Below are positions 55,034-63,978 of a DNA stretch of 64,000 bases, one piece after another. The position numbers were made by a program, and so were the translations under genes. The DNA comes from Chelatococcus sambhunathii (GTDB lineage: Bacteria; Pseudomonadota; Alphaproteobacteria; Rhizobiales; Methylopilaceae). The stretch lies in the NCBI GenBank assembly GCA_031316315.1, contig JADBEO010000004.1:1-64000 (forward strand), given 5' to 3'. The notes beneath the pieces are model-generated. The model was not told the DNA's origin, made no database searches, and saw nothing but the letters and a program-made list of their open reading frames with translations. Each line of letters starts with the position of its first letter. Within the stretch, counting starts at the first letter, position 1.

Positions 55034-57388
55034 TCACGCGATCTCGCGCAGCGCTTCTTCCGCCTCCGCGCGGATCGGAAGCCTCACCAGCACCACGGTG
55101 CCGACGCCGACGGTGGAGCGGATGCGCATGGAGCCCCCGTGCAACTCGGCGAGCGACTTCGCGATGGCGAGGCCGAGGCCGGAGCCCTTGTGGGTCTTGG
55201 TGAACTGGTTTTCGACCTGCTCGAAGGGGCGGCCGAGCTTCTCGATGGCGTCTTTCGAGATGCCGATGCCGGTGTCCTCGATATAGAGATGCATCGCCGA
55301 CGCGACGGCTCGGGTGCGGATCGTCACGCGCCCGCCCGCCGGCGTGAACTTCACCGCGTTCGAGAGCAGGTTCAGCAGGATCTGCTTCAGCGCCCGGCGG
55401 TCGACCTCGACGCTCGTGCCGCAGGCGGCCTCGGCGCGTAGCGCGATCGACTTCTCCTCGGCGCGCGGAGCGATGACGCGCATCGCATCGAGCACGACCT
55501 TGTCGATGTCGATCGCCTCGCGCGAGATCATGAAGCGGCCGGCCTCGATCTTCGACATGTCGAGGATGTCGGAGATGACGTCGAGCAGGTACTGGCCGCT
55601 ATCGCGGATGTCGGCGACGTATTCGCCGTACTTTTCCGAGCCGAGCGGGCCGAACAGGCCGGACTGCATGATCTCCGAGAAGCCGAGGATCGCGTTGAGC
55701 GGCGTCCGGAGCTCGTGGGACATGTTGGCGAGGAATTCCGACTTCGCCTGGCTGGCGCTTTCCGCCGCGCTCTTCTGCTCGGCGTATTTTTCGGCGAGGT
55801 CTGCCAGCTGCTGCGCCTGGATCTCCAGCGTCTGACGGGACTTGCGAAGGTCGGCGACGTTCGCCATGAGCGCCTTCTCGGAATCCATCAGGCGCTCTTC
55901 CTGGCGCTTCAGCGAGGTGATGTCGGTGCCGACCGAGACGAAGCCGCCGTCCTTGGTGCGGCGTTCGTTGATGCGCAGCCAGCGGCCGTCCTCGATCTGG
56001 GCCTCGAACGACCGGGCTCCGGCCTCGACGCGGCCGTCCGGGCTGACGGACTTTACGATCACCGGCTGGCGGCCGGCCTCGATGATGTCGTCGCGCGCCG
56101 CGCCCGGGACGACCGCTTCGTCGTCGAGCTCATAAAGCTGCTGGAACTTCGAGTTGCAGGTCACGAGCCGGTTGTGCGAGTCCCAGAGCACGAAGGCCTC
56201 GGAGATGGTCTCGATGGCGTCGCGCAGCCGCACGTCGGCCGTCGCGGTGCGCTCCGCGAGCACGCGGTGCTCGGTGACGTCGACGCAGATGCCGATGAGC
56301 CTCAGTCCGTTGTCGTTGCGGCTCTTCACGACCTCGGCGCGGGCGCGCAGCCACTTCCAGTCGCCGTCGGCGTGGCGGATCCGGAAGACGCGGTCGATGT
56401 TGGCGGTCTCGCCGGACACGATCTCGTCGGCGAGAGCATAGAGGTCGATGTCCTCGGGATGCGTCAGCGCGCTGAACTCGCCGAACGAGACCAGCTGGTC
56501 GCGAGGCGGCTGGCCGACGAGGTCGAACAGCGAGCGGGACCAGAAGACGCGCCCGCGGGCGACGTCCCAGTCGAACAGCCCGCAATGGCCGCGCGACAGC
56601 GCCGTCTCGATGCGCGTCTGCACGCGCTCGTAGACGGCGTCAGTGCGCCGGGCGCGGCTCGATTGCCAGTGGAAGGCGCAACCGAGCAAAGCGAGCACGA
56701 GGCTGGTCGCCGCGTAGCGCGACAGGCTGACCCGTGTTTCGTCCCGCCAGGGCGCGAGCGCGGAGTCCACCGTCTGGACAAGGGCGACCTGACCGGCGGC
56801 TCCCCGCGCGGAGCGCACCGTCGCGAGCGCGAGCTCGCCGCTCGGCAGCGTCAGCGTCATGACGCCCGCCTGATCGCCGAAGGTGGTGAGCGGCTGGGCT
56901 GGACCGAGCAAGGTCACGAGATCCGCGGGGGGCGAGCCTTCCGGCGCGCCGTACAGCGCGACGATCCGGCCCGACTGGTCGGTGAAGTAAAGCTGCCGGC
57001 CGCTGGCGAGGGCGTTGGCGGGCAGGCCCGCCGCGATGGCCGATCCATAAGCGGCGACGTCCGGCCGCCGCTCCGCCATCGGCGCGGTGACGGCCGCAAG
57101 CGCGGCGAGGGTTTCCAGATCGCTGGACGCGGTCCTCAGCCGATCGGCGCGGCCTTGGATGGTCTGAAGCGCCGCGACGGCGCCAAGCGCGACAAGGAAC
57201 AGGACGATCAGCGCGGGAACAAGGCGCCGCAGCAGGGGTTCGGATTGCGTGAGCCGCCTGTGCGCGCGCTCGATCCAGGCCCTGCGAAACCGAACGGCGT
57301 TTCGCGCGCCGCCTGACAGCTGTTCTCCGTGCTCGAAGCCGGTCTGGCGCTGACGCAAATTCATCCCCGCTACGGTGGCGCGCGCCAT
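55034..57388 (-). CDS. PAS-domain sensor histidine kinase, PleC/DivJ-type
   Basis: A 784-residue membrane histidine kinase. A first hydrophobic helix lies at residues 56-74 and a second near 215-240, enclosing a periplasmic region of about 140 residues. PAS domains follow (about 260-360 and 370-480), then HisKA with ANMSHELRTPLNAILGFSE, and a catalytic domain with LLSNAVKFTP (N box), EDTGIGI (G1) and KGSGLGLAIAKSL (G2). The stretch FGPLGSEKYGEYVADIRDSG after the His is typical of alphaproteobacterial PleC/DivJ-class kinases that control cell-cycle phosphorelays. The start at 57388 has GGAAGGA upstream. A CtrA-type box lies about 110 bases upstream. No receiver domain is fused. Confidence 0.9.
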   Translation of the reverse strand: MARATVAGMNLRQRQTGFEHGEQLSGGARNAVRFRRAWIERAHRRLTQSEPLLRRLVPALIVLFLVALGAVAALQTIQGRADRLRTASSDLETLAALAAVTAPMAERRPDVAAYGSAIAAGLPANALASGRQLYFTDQSGRIVALYGAPEGSPPADLVTLLGPAQPLTTFGDQAGVMTLTLPSGELALATVRSARGAAGQVALVQTVDSALAPWRDETRVSLSRYAATSLVLALLGCAFHWQSSRARRTDAVYERVQTRIETALSRGHCGLFDWDVARGRVFWSRSLFDLVGQPPRDQLVSFGEFSALTHPEDIDLYALADEIVSGETANIDRVFRIRHADGDWKWLRARAEVVKSRNDNGLRLIGICVDVTEHRVLAERTATADVRLRDAIETISEAFVLWDSHNRLVTCNSKFQQLYELDDEAVVPGAARDDIIEAGRQPVIVKSVSPDGRVEAGARSFEAQIEDGRWLRINERRTKDGGFVSVGTDITSLKRQEERLMDSEKALMANVADLRKSRQTLEIQAQQLADLAEKYAEQKSAAESASQAKSEFLANMSHELRTPLNAILGFSEIMQSGLFGPLGSEKYGEYVADIRDSGQYLLDVISDILDMSKIEAGRFMISREAIDIDKVVLDAMRVIAPRAEEKSIALRAEAACGTSVEVDRRALKQILLNLLSNAVKFTPAGGRVTIRTRAVASAMHLYIEDTGIGISKDAIEKLGRPFEQVENQFTKTHKGSGLGLAIAKSLAELHGGSMRIRSTVGVGTVVLVRLPIRAEAEEALREIA

Positions 57389-57494
57389 CGCAGTGTCCTT
57401 CCGCTCGAAGCCTGGAGAGAAGTCGATCCGTGAACCCACCCGTCGAATCGACTTCTGATATTAGAATCAATGATGCCGGGTGCTGTCCAGAGGT

Positions 57495-57513
57495 AATTAA
57501 CTGCCGGTTAATT
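57495..57513. promoter_or_regulatory. CtrA-type box upstream of the sensor kinase
   Basis: The sequence contains TTAA-N7-TTAA exactly (57497-57500 and 57508-57511), the core of the CtrA recognition site, and is also a dyad with arms AATTAAC and GTTAATT. It lies about 110 bases upstream of the minus-strand kinase start, in the 183-base gap after pepN. CtrA binding here is inferred from the consensus. Confidence 0.65.
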
Positions 57514-57571
57514 ACTTGCGACGTGCGAGGCCGAAAAGCCGAGTCGGATGAATCACTTGGCTGATTACGAA

Positions 57572-60214
57572 TCAGTCCGGCGAAAGCGCGCGCCGGACGA
57601 TGTCGCGGACGTCGGGCGAGAGGTTTGGCATACCAGCAAGACCCCGGAGCGCCGTCTCGGCGCGGCCGCGACGATTTGGTTCGAGCGCGCGCCACGTCCG
57701 GAAGGCGCCGAGAAGCCGCGCCGCGACCTGGGGGTTGGTGGAGTTGAGCTCGGCGGCGACGCCGGCGACGAGCGCGTAGCCGCGGCCGTCGGGGCGGTTG
57801 AACTGGGTCGGATTGCCGGAGCCGAAGGCGCCGATGAGCGAGCGCACCCGGTTCGGGTTGCGCATGTCGAAGGCCGGCGACGCCATCAACCCCTCGACCC
57901 GGTCCACCGCATCCGGCAGCGGCGCGGAGGCCTGGATGAGGAACCACTTGTCCATGAGAAGCGGATCATGCCCGTAGCGACCCGCGAAATCCGCCAGCGC
58001 CTCCTCGCGTTCCGCGCCCGCATGCAGCGAAAGGACCTGCATCGACATCACACGGTCGGTCATATTCTCGGCGGACTTGTAAAGCGTCATCGCGAGCGCG
58101 AGACCCTCCGCGTCGCCTCCGGCGGCGAGCAGATCGAGCGCGGCGATCCGAAGCGAGCGATGCCCTGCCGAGGCGGCGTCCGGCGAGTAAGGGCCGTCAT
58201 AGGCCAGCCGCGCATAGGCGGCGGACAAGGCGTCCGCGAGCCGGGCCCGGAGCGCGCGCTTGAGATCGTCGCGGGCGCGATGGATCGCGTCGGGATCGAC
58301 GTCCTGCGCGATTTCGCGCGCGATGTCGCCCTCGCTCGGCAGGCTCGCGACCTGGGCCGCAAAGGCGCAGTCGCGCTCCTCCGGGTCAAAGGCGCGGCCC
58401 ACGGCCTCCGCGAGCCTTGGGTCGACCGGCGTTTCGCGTCCTTCGCGGACCGCCGCCGCGGCGGCGACCAGGTGGCGCAGCGCCACGGTCTGCACGGCCT
58501 GCCAGCGGTTGAACGGATCGCTGTCATGACCGGCCAGGAACAGCAAATCTTCGTCCGAGACGTCGCTGTCGAGCTTCACGGGGGCCGAGAAGTTCCTGAA
58601 CAGCGAGGGAACCGGCCGCTCGGCGACGTTCTCGAAGACGATGCGCGTCGTCTCCTCGGCGAGCGTGAAGACCGGTTCCGCAGGCGCGCCGCCGACGATC
58701 AGCGGCATGTCGGCGCCGTCCGGACCGACGAGGCCCAGCGTCATCGGGATGACGACCGGGCGCTTCTCCGGCTGGCCCGGCGTCGGGCGCGTTATCTGCT
58801 GCGTTTCCACGGCGAAGGTCTTCGCGTCGGCGTCATAGGCGGTGCGCACCGTGACTTCGGGGGTCCCGGCCTGGTCGTACCAGCGCATCCATTGCGTCAG
58901 GTCGCGGCCGGAGGTCTCGGCGAAGCAGGCGACGAACTGCTCGATGGTGCAGGCCTGACCGTCGTGCCGGTCGAAGTAGAGGTCCATGCCCGCCCGGAAG
59001 GCGTCTTCGCCGATCCAGGTCTTGAGCATGCGGATGACCTCCGCGCCCTTCTCGTAGACCGTCGGCGTGTAGAAGTTGTTGATCTCGTGATAGATCTGCG
59101 GGCGGACCGGATGGGCCAGGGGGCCGGCGTCCTCCGCGAACTGCAGGGCGCGCAGGTTGCGCACGTCCTGGATGCGTTTCACCGGCCGCGAGCGGCGATC
59201 GGAGGTGAACTCCTGGTCGCGGAAGACGGTCAGCCCTTCCTTGAGGCACAGCTGGAACCAGTCGCGGCAGGTGATGCGGTCGCCGGTCCAGTTGTGGAAG
59301 TATTCGTGGGCGATGATCGCCTCGATATTGGCGTAGTCGCCATCGGTCGCCGTCTCAGGCGAGGCCAGCACGTACTTGTCGTTGAAGACGTTGAGGCCCT
59401 TGTTCTCCATCGCGCCCATGTTGAAGTGCGAGACGGCGACGACCATGAAGACGCCGAGGTCGTATTCGCGGCCGAACGCCTCCTCGTCCCACTTCATGGA
59501 CGCCTTGATCGACTCCATGGCGTGGAGAGCGCGGTGCTCCTGGCCGTGCTCGACGAAGACCTTCAGGGCGACGTCCCGGCCGCTCATCGTGACGAAGCGG
59601 TCCTCGACGACGCCAAGATCGCCGGCGACGAGCGCGAACAGATAGGACGGCTTCGGCCAAGGATCGCGCCAGACTGCGTAGTGGCGGCCCTCGCCGGCCG
59701 GCCCGTTCTCGATCATCTCGCCGTTGGACAGCAGGAGCGGGCACTCGTCCGCCGGCCCCTCGATCCGCGTCGTGTAGACCGCGAGCACGTCCGGCCGGTC
59801 GAGGAAGTAGGTGATGCGGCGGAAGCCCTCGGCCTCGCACTGCGTGCAGTAGGACCGGTTTGAGCGGTACAGCCCCATCAGCCGCGTATTGGCTTCCGGA
59901 TCGATCTCGGTGACGATCTCGAGCTCGAAGGCGCCGCGGGGCGGGTTCGCGATCACGAGGCTCTCTGGCGAAACGTCGAGCGCTTCGGCGTCGAGCTTCG
60001 CGCCGTCGATCGCGACCGAGACGAGCTTCAGCTCGTCGCCGTCGAGCTTCAGCGCCGCTCCCGCGTCGCCTGCCGGGTTCGGCCGCATCCGGAGCCGGGC
60101 CGTGACCTGCGTCGCGTTAGGGTCCAGCCGAAAGTCGAGATGGACCTCGTCGATCAGGAAGTCGGAGGGCCGATATTCCGAAAGGCGAACGGGGCGAGGG
60201 TCTTCGGCGCGCAT
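57572..60214 (-). CDS. pepN: Aminopeptidase N
   Basis: An 880-residue M1 metalloaminopeptidase. The exopeptidase motif is GAMENKGLNVFND near residue 265, and the zinc site is IAHEYFHNWTGDRITCRDWF near 300 (HExxH followed by the distant Glu in LKEGLTVFRDQEF). It removes N-terminal residues from peptides in the cytosol. The C-terminal helical domain, typical of the gamma/alpha-proteobacterial PepN type, is present, and the length is as expected. The start at 60214 (MRAEDPRPVRLSEYRP) fits the family. It lies upstream of the kinase on the same strand, with the CtrA-type box in between. Confidence 0.96.
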   Translation of the reverse strand: MRAEDPRPVRLSEYRPSDFLIDEVHLDFRLDPNATQVTARLRMRPNPAGDAGAALKLDGDELKLVSVAIDGAKLDAEALDVSPESLVIANPPRGAFELEIVTEIDPEANTRLMGLYRSNRSYCTQCEAEGFRRITYFLDRPDVLAVYTTRIEGPADECPLLLSNGEMIENGPAGEGRHYAVWRDPWPKPSYLFALVAGDLGVVEDRFVTMSGRDVALKVFVEHGQEHRALHAMESIKASMKWDEEAFGREYDLGVFMVVAVSHFNMGAMENKGLNVFNDKYVLASPETATDGDYANIEAIIAHEYFHNWTGDRITCRDWFQLCLKEGLTVFRDQEFTSDRRSRPVKRIQDVRNLRALQFAEDAGPLAHPVRPQIYHEINNFYTPTVYEKGAEVIRMLKTWIGEDAFRAGMDLYFDRHDGQACTIEQFVACFAETSGRDLTQWMRWYDQAGTPEVTVRTAYDADAKTFAVETQQITRPTPGQPEKRPVVIPMTLGLVGPDGADMPLIVGGAPAEPVFTLAEETTRIVFENVAERPVPSLFRNFSAPVKLDSDVSDEDLLFLAGHDSDPFNRWQAVQTVALRHLVAAAAAVREGRETPVDPRLAEAVGRAFDPEERDCAFAAQVASLPSEGDIAREIAQDVDPDAIHRARDDLKRALRARLADALSAAYARLAYDGPYSPDAASAGHRSLRIAALDLLAAGGDAEGLALAMTLYKSAENMTDRVMSMQVLSLHAGAEREEALADFAGRYGHDPLLMDKWFLIQASAPLPDAVDRVEGLMASPAFDMRNPNRVRSLIGAFGSGNPTQFNRPDGRGYALVAGVAAELNSTNPQVAARLLGAFRTWRALEPNRRGRAETALRGLAGMPNLSPDVRDIVRRALSPD

Positions 60215-60297
60215 GACGGCTCCGGCAGGGTCGGGACCGCACGGTTTAGGCCCGCCTCGATGGCGGGAGCAAGGCCGGATCCTTCCGGGCGTCGACG

Positions 60298-60987
60298 TTA
60301 GCCCTTGGCGCCGAAGGCGGATCCGATGATCGCGGCCTGCTCCGGGGTGACCGCGAACTTGGCCGCGAAGCCGTCGCGCGCGGCGCGCTCCGTCTCCCGC
60401 CGCAAGGCCTCGGGATCGGCGTCCGTGAAGAGGCTGTCGATCGCGGGAAGCCCGGCGTCGGCGGCGGCTGCGAGCACGAGCGCGCGGGCTGTCTGCAGCG
60501 GATCGCTCCAGCGCCCGTCCAGCTCCCGGTCGTCGTCGGCCCCGAGGTCCTGCGCCAGGGCCTCGCCGTTCCAGCCGATCGCCGACACGCGGCGCGAGGC
60601 CCGCGCCAGCCGGTGGATCTCGAACAGCGAGCCCGCGTTCTCGACGGTTACGACGATCCTGACGAACCCGTCGGCGAGGCCGGCGTCCGCTTCGTGGACG
60701 GCAAGCCGCGCGCCGAGATGCTCGACGTCCTGCGGTCGCTCGGCGGGCAAGACGACCGCCTCGGCGCGCAGTCCGGCGACCGCCGCGAGCTGATCCTCGA
60801 CGTTCGGGTCGTCGAGCGGCGCGAGCCTGACCCAGAGCCGCTGCGCCGCGCCGGCAAGACTCGCGAGGGCGTCGTCACCAAGTTTTTCCGCATCCGCGAT
60901 GGTCAGGATGTCCGGGGCCGAGGCGAGCGCTCGCCGGAGGGCCGCGGGGTCGGCGGCTGAAGCTACCAGAACCGAGCGGAAGGTCAC
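60298..60987 (-). CDS. HpcH/HpaI aldolase/CitE-like family protein
   Basis: A 229-residue protein resembling the CitE/HpcH-HpaI TIM-barrel family but shorter than most members (about 270-320). Recognisable pieces are RSVLVASAADPAALRRALAS near the N-terminus, VTVENAGSLFEIHRLARA (in place of the family's IE-A-G block) and IGWNGEALAQDLGADDD (metal-ligand Asp region). These enzymes cleave or form C-C bonds on acyl-CoA or keto acids. The start is a GTG at 60985-60987; the longer frame upstream overlaps the divergent transglycosylase and is Arg/Pro-rich. The substrate is unknown and the gene has no operon partner beyond pepN, 83 bases downstream. Confidence 0.8.
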   Translation of the reverse strand: MTFRSVLVASAADPAALRRALASAPDILTIADAEKLGDDALASLAGAAQRLWVRLAPLDDPNVEDQLAAVAGLRAEAVVLPAERPQDVEHLGARLAVHEADAGLADGFVRIVVTVENAGSLFEIHRLARASRRVSAIGWNGEALAQDLGADDDRELDGRWSDPLQTARALVLAAAADAGLPAIDSLFTDADPEALRRETERAARDGFAAKFAVTPEQAAIIGSAFGAKG

Positions 60988-61126
60988 CGCGTGCCGTCGG
61001 TTTGCAGGAGATTCGAGCCGGTCATTAACGTTCGATTTACCATAAGAACCCCATCGTTCCGAAGGCTTCCGGCAGGGAGTCGGAGTGGCGCCACTGGGGA
61101 TCGGGCGCCGGGGCGAGCGACGGGCC

Positions 61127-62293
61127 ATGCAGCTCATCACTCCTGCGGACGCCGCGGGACGCGTCACGGAGGCGCTTAAGAGCGCCGCGCAGGCGACTGG
61201 CGCAGGCTTCGATTATCTCGTCCGCACCGCCAAGCGCGAGTCCGCGCTCAATCCGGCCGCGCAGAACCCCTCGTCCTCGGCGCGCGGCCTGTTCCAGTTC
61301 ATCGACTCGACCTGGCTCGAGGTGCTGAAGGAGGAAGGCGCCAATCTCGGCCTTGGCGACGCCGCGGCCTCCGTCCAGAAGAGCTCCTCCGGCCGCTACG
61401 TCGTGCAGGATCCGGCGAAGCGGGCCGAACTGCTCGCCATGCGCGACGATCCGCAGGCCTCGGCGCTGGTCGCCGGCGCCTTCACGCGGCGCAACGCCGC
61501 CCAGCTGACGGCCGCGCTCGGCCGCCCGCCGAGCGAAGGCGAGCTCTACGCCGCGCATTTTCTCGGCGCGAAAGGCGCCTCGCAGCTCGTCTCGCTCGCT
61601 TCGGCGTCGCCCGACGCCAGCGCGGCGGCCGCCTTCCCGGCGCAGGCCTCCGCGAACCGGGCGATTTTTTTCGACAACGGCCGGCCGCGCAGCGCGAGCG
61701 AGGTTTACGACAGGCTCACGGCCGGGGCGACGTCGACAGTCTCCGTGCCCTCGCTCGCCAAGGTCGCGACGGGGAGCGTCACCCGGACCACCGCCGTCGA
61801 AGACACGACGCCGGTCTTCAACAACGGGGTAGAGGACGACAAGGCCGCCTTCCATTCGCTGTTCAAGACCGGTCGTCGTTCTCCGGTCTCCGCCTATGTC
61901 GCGCAGGCCTGGTCGTCATTCGGCGAGGCCGGATTGGCGGCCGACGTGACGGCGACCTCCGGATCCAACGCGGCCGTGGCGACGCCGGCCTACGCGCCGC
62001 AGCCGGGCAGGGAGATCGCCCGCTCCCCTGTCGCCGCCCAGGCCGTTCAGGCGGTCAACAACGCCGCCGCGCCCAAGCGGCGCGCCGCCGCCGTTCCAGT
62101 TCCGACGCCGAGGGAGGCCACGGCGCAGCCGTCGCCGGCCGCCGCGAGCTCCGTCGAGGCCGCGGCAGCGCGCGCCGCCCCGGCCGCGCAACCGGCGCCG
62201 CGGCCCGGCGGGCTGATCGCGTTCCTGAAGACCGTGTTCGCCGCGCCCGCGACCGCGCAGGCCGGCGGCGTCAAGTCCGGGGGGCGGCCGTGA
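61127..62293 (+). CDS. Lytic transglycosylase SLT-domain protein
   Basis: A 388-residue protein with a Slt-type lysozyme-like domain at about residues 15-130. Catalytic Glu is in RTAKRESALNPAAQNPSSSA, followed by RGLFQFIDSTWLEVL and AAHFLGAKGASQLV. It would cleave peptidoglycan glycan chains with formation of 1,6-anhydro-muramic acid. The remaining about 250 residues are Ala/Pro-rich low-complexity linker. No classical signal peptide is visible. Such proteins in Rhizobiales are often flagellar or secretion-related muramidases. The ATG at 61127 is preferred; a GTG at 61085 is possible. Its stop overlaps the DUF2336 gene start (GTGA). Confidence 0.87.
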   Translation: MQLITPADAAGRVTEALKSAAQATGAGFDYLVRTAKRESALNPAAQNPSSSARGLFQFIDSTWLEVLKEEGANLGLGDAAASVQKSSSGRYVVQDPAKRAELLAMRDDPQASALVAGAFTRRNAAQLTAALGRPPSEGELYAAHFLGAKGASQLVSLASASPDASAAAAFPAQASANRAIFFDNGRPRSASEVYDRLTAGATSTVSVPSLAKVATGSVTRTTAVEDTTPVFNNGVEDDKAAFHSLFKTGRRSPVSAYVAQAWSSFGEAGLAADVTATSGSNAAVATPAYAPQPGREIARSPVAAQAVQAVNNAAAPKRRAAAVPVPTPREATAQPSPAAASSVEAAAARAAPAAQPAPRPGGLIAFLKTVFAAPATAQAGGVKSGGRP

Positions 62294-63435
62294 TCGCAGA
62301 GCGCTATCTGGAATGGGCCGAGACCGCCCCCCAGCACATGCGCGCGGAGGCCGCAGCCGCGCTTGCGCGGTCCTATATCCATGACGATCTGGACGCCCAT
62401 TCGCGCGCCGAGGTCGAGCAGGTCCTGACCCGTATGCTTGACGACGTGTCGCTCTCGGTTCGCTGCGCCGTGTCGGAGACACTGGCGCCGAGCGCGCAGG
62501 CCCCGCATTCGATCGTGCTGTCCCTCGCGCAGGACGCCCCGGACGTCGCAGAGCCGGTGCTGGAACGCTCCCCGCTCCTCAGCGATCTCGACCTCGTCGA
62601 CCTCGTCGCCGTCGGCGGCGGTCGCGTCCAGATCGCGGTTGCGAGCCGCGCGCGGCTGAACGCTCCAGTCGCCGCCGCGCTCGCCGAGGTCGGCTGCGCG
62701 GCGGCCTGCGAGGCCCTGCTGCTGAACACGACCGCATGGCTGACGCCGTCGGCGGTCGCGACGATCGCCCGTCGCCACGGCCGCGACGGCGCCGTGCGCG
62801 ACGCGCTGCTCGCGCGGCCGGAGCTTTCGGCCGAGACGCGCCAGCTCATCATGCGCTCAGTCGCGGAGGCGTTGACCACGTTCGTCTCCGGCTGCGGCTG
62901 GCTGAGCTCCGATCGCGCGCGCCGAGCGGCCGAGGACGCCTGCGACCGCGGCGCGATCGCCATCGCCGGGTCGACCGAGGACACGGCTCGCTTCGTGCGG
63001 CACCTCGCAAAGCTCGGACAATTCACCCCGACGCTGGCGCTCCGCTCCGTGCTGTCGGGCGACCTCACGCTTTTCGAGGCCGCTCTGTCGGCCCTTTCCG
63101 GCCAGTCGCCGGCGCGCGTCGCCGGCTTCGTGCGCGACAGCGACGGACGGGGTTTCGCTTCGGTCTATGCGGAAGCCGGGTTGCCCGGGGCGGCGCTTCC
63201 GGTGTTCCGCGCGGCGCTCGCAGCCGGCCGGGAGGTGGGCTTCGCCGACGACGCAAGCGGCGGTCAGGCGGCGCTGTCGCGACGCATGGTCGAGCGGGCG
63301 CTCACGGCCTGTGAGGGATCCGAGCTCGATGTCGGGCCGCTGCGCGCGCTGCTCCGCCGTTTCGGCGCCGAAGCGGCGCGTGAAGAGGCGCGGCGGAACT
63401 ATCCGGCGGAAGCCTTGGCGGCCCAGGCGGCCTGA
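62290..63435 (+). CDS. DUF2336 domain-containing protein
   Basis: A 381-residue alpha-helical protein matching DUF2336, a family almost confined to alphaproteobacteria. It begins MIAERYLEWAETAPQHMRAE (GTG start) and contains repeated helical pairs: LTRMLDDVSLSVRCAVSETL and LSLAQDAPDVAEPVLERSPL near residues 50-100, a HEAT-like pattern, then SDLDLVDLVAVGG. Function is unknown; members are often near cell-cycle or motility genes. The start overlaps the transglycosylase stop by four bases, so the two are translationally coupled and probably functionally linked. No membrane segment is seen. Confidence 0.9.
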   Translation: MIAERYLEWAETAPQHMRAEAAAALARSYIHDDLDAHSRAEVEQVLTRMLDDVSLSVRCAVSETLAPSAQAPHSIVLSLAQDAPDVAEPVLERSPLLSDLDLVDLVAVGGGRVQIAVASRARLNAPVAAALAEVGCAAACEALLLNTTAWLTPSAVATIARRHGRDGAVRDALLARPELSAETRQLIMRSVAEALTTFVSGCGWLSSDRARRAAEDACDRGAIAIAGSTEDTARFVRHLAKLGQFTPTLALRSVLSGDLTLFEAALSALSGQSPARVAGFVRDSDGRGFASVYAEAGLPGAALPVFRAALAAGREVGFADDASGGQAALSRRMVERALTACEGSELDVGPLRALLRRFGAEAAREEARRNYPAEALAAQAA

Positions 63436-63450
63436 CCGCCCTCTCGTTCC

Positions 63451-63978
63451 TCAGGCCGGCTCTTCTCCGCGCAGCTCCTTCAGCCGGTGGACGAGCGCGG
63501 CGCCGATCGGATTTTCACGATCGCGGACGTTCTCGCGGACCATGGCCCTGATGGCGTCGACGTGCAGGTCGATGAGCTTTGCCGAGGGAACGGCTTTGTC
63601 AGCGCGTTCGATCAGCTTGCAGAGGCCGTCGGCGAGCTGTCCGGCCAGCGGGAAGCCCAGCGTCGCGGCCTGGCCCCTGATATCGTGCGAGACCCGGTAG
63701 AGCGTCGACAGTTCGGCTATGTCGTTCGCGCCCACCGCCGTGGCGCGGGCGGCCTCGAGCGCGCCGATCTCCATTTCCATCCAGTTGTCGAATTCGTTCG
63801 ACAGCAGCTTCAGCGCGTTCTCGGCCCGGCGCACCGGATCCGCGTCTTCGTGGCCGTTGAGGTCGACATACCTGGCCGCGCGCTGCTTCAGTCGGTTTGG
63901 CGGCATCAGGATCGTGTGGTCGGCGAACTCCCGCCGATGGACAGCTTCCCGGTCTGCGTCGGTGGCGAAAGGCGGCAT
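63451..63978 (-). CDS. Hpt domain-containing protein (second lone Hpt)
   Basis: A 175-residue protein with a charged N-terminal region of about 55 residues and a helical Hpt-like domain at about 60-160. The motif LYRVSHDIRGQAATLGFPLAG places the candidate phosphoryl His at residue 98, with RGQA in place of the usual KGSA. This Hpt subtype, longer and with a conserved C-terminus (ENPIGAALVHRLKELRGE), recurs in Rhizobiales. Its partner kinase is not known. The ATG at 63978 is 22 bases from the window end. It converges on the DUF2336 gene. Confidence 0.85.
   Translation of the reverse strand: MPPFATDADREAVHRREFADHTILMPPNRLKQRAARYVDLNGHEDADPVRRAENALKLLSNEFDNWMEMEIGALEAARATAVGANDIAELSTLYRVSHDIRGQAATLGFPLAGQLADGLCKLIERADKAVPSAKLIDLHVDAIRAMVRENVRDRENPIGAALVHRLKELRGEEPA

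Noticed and set aside
57548-59863. A 771-codon plus-strand frame opposite pepN
   Set aside because: The opposite strand encodes a complete M1 aminopeptidase with HExxH and GAMEN motifs; this frame has no domain.
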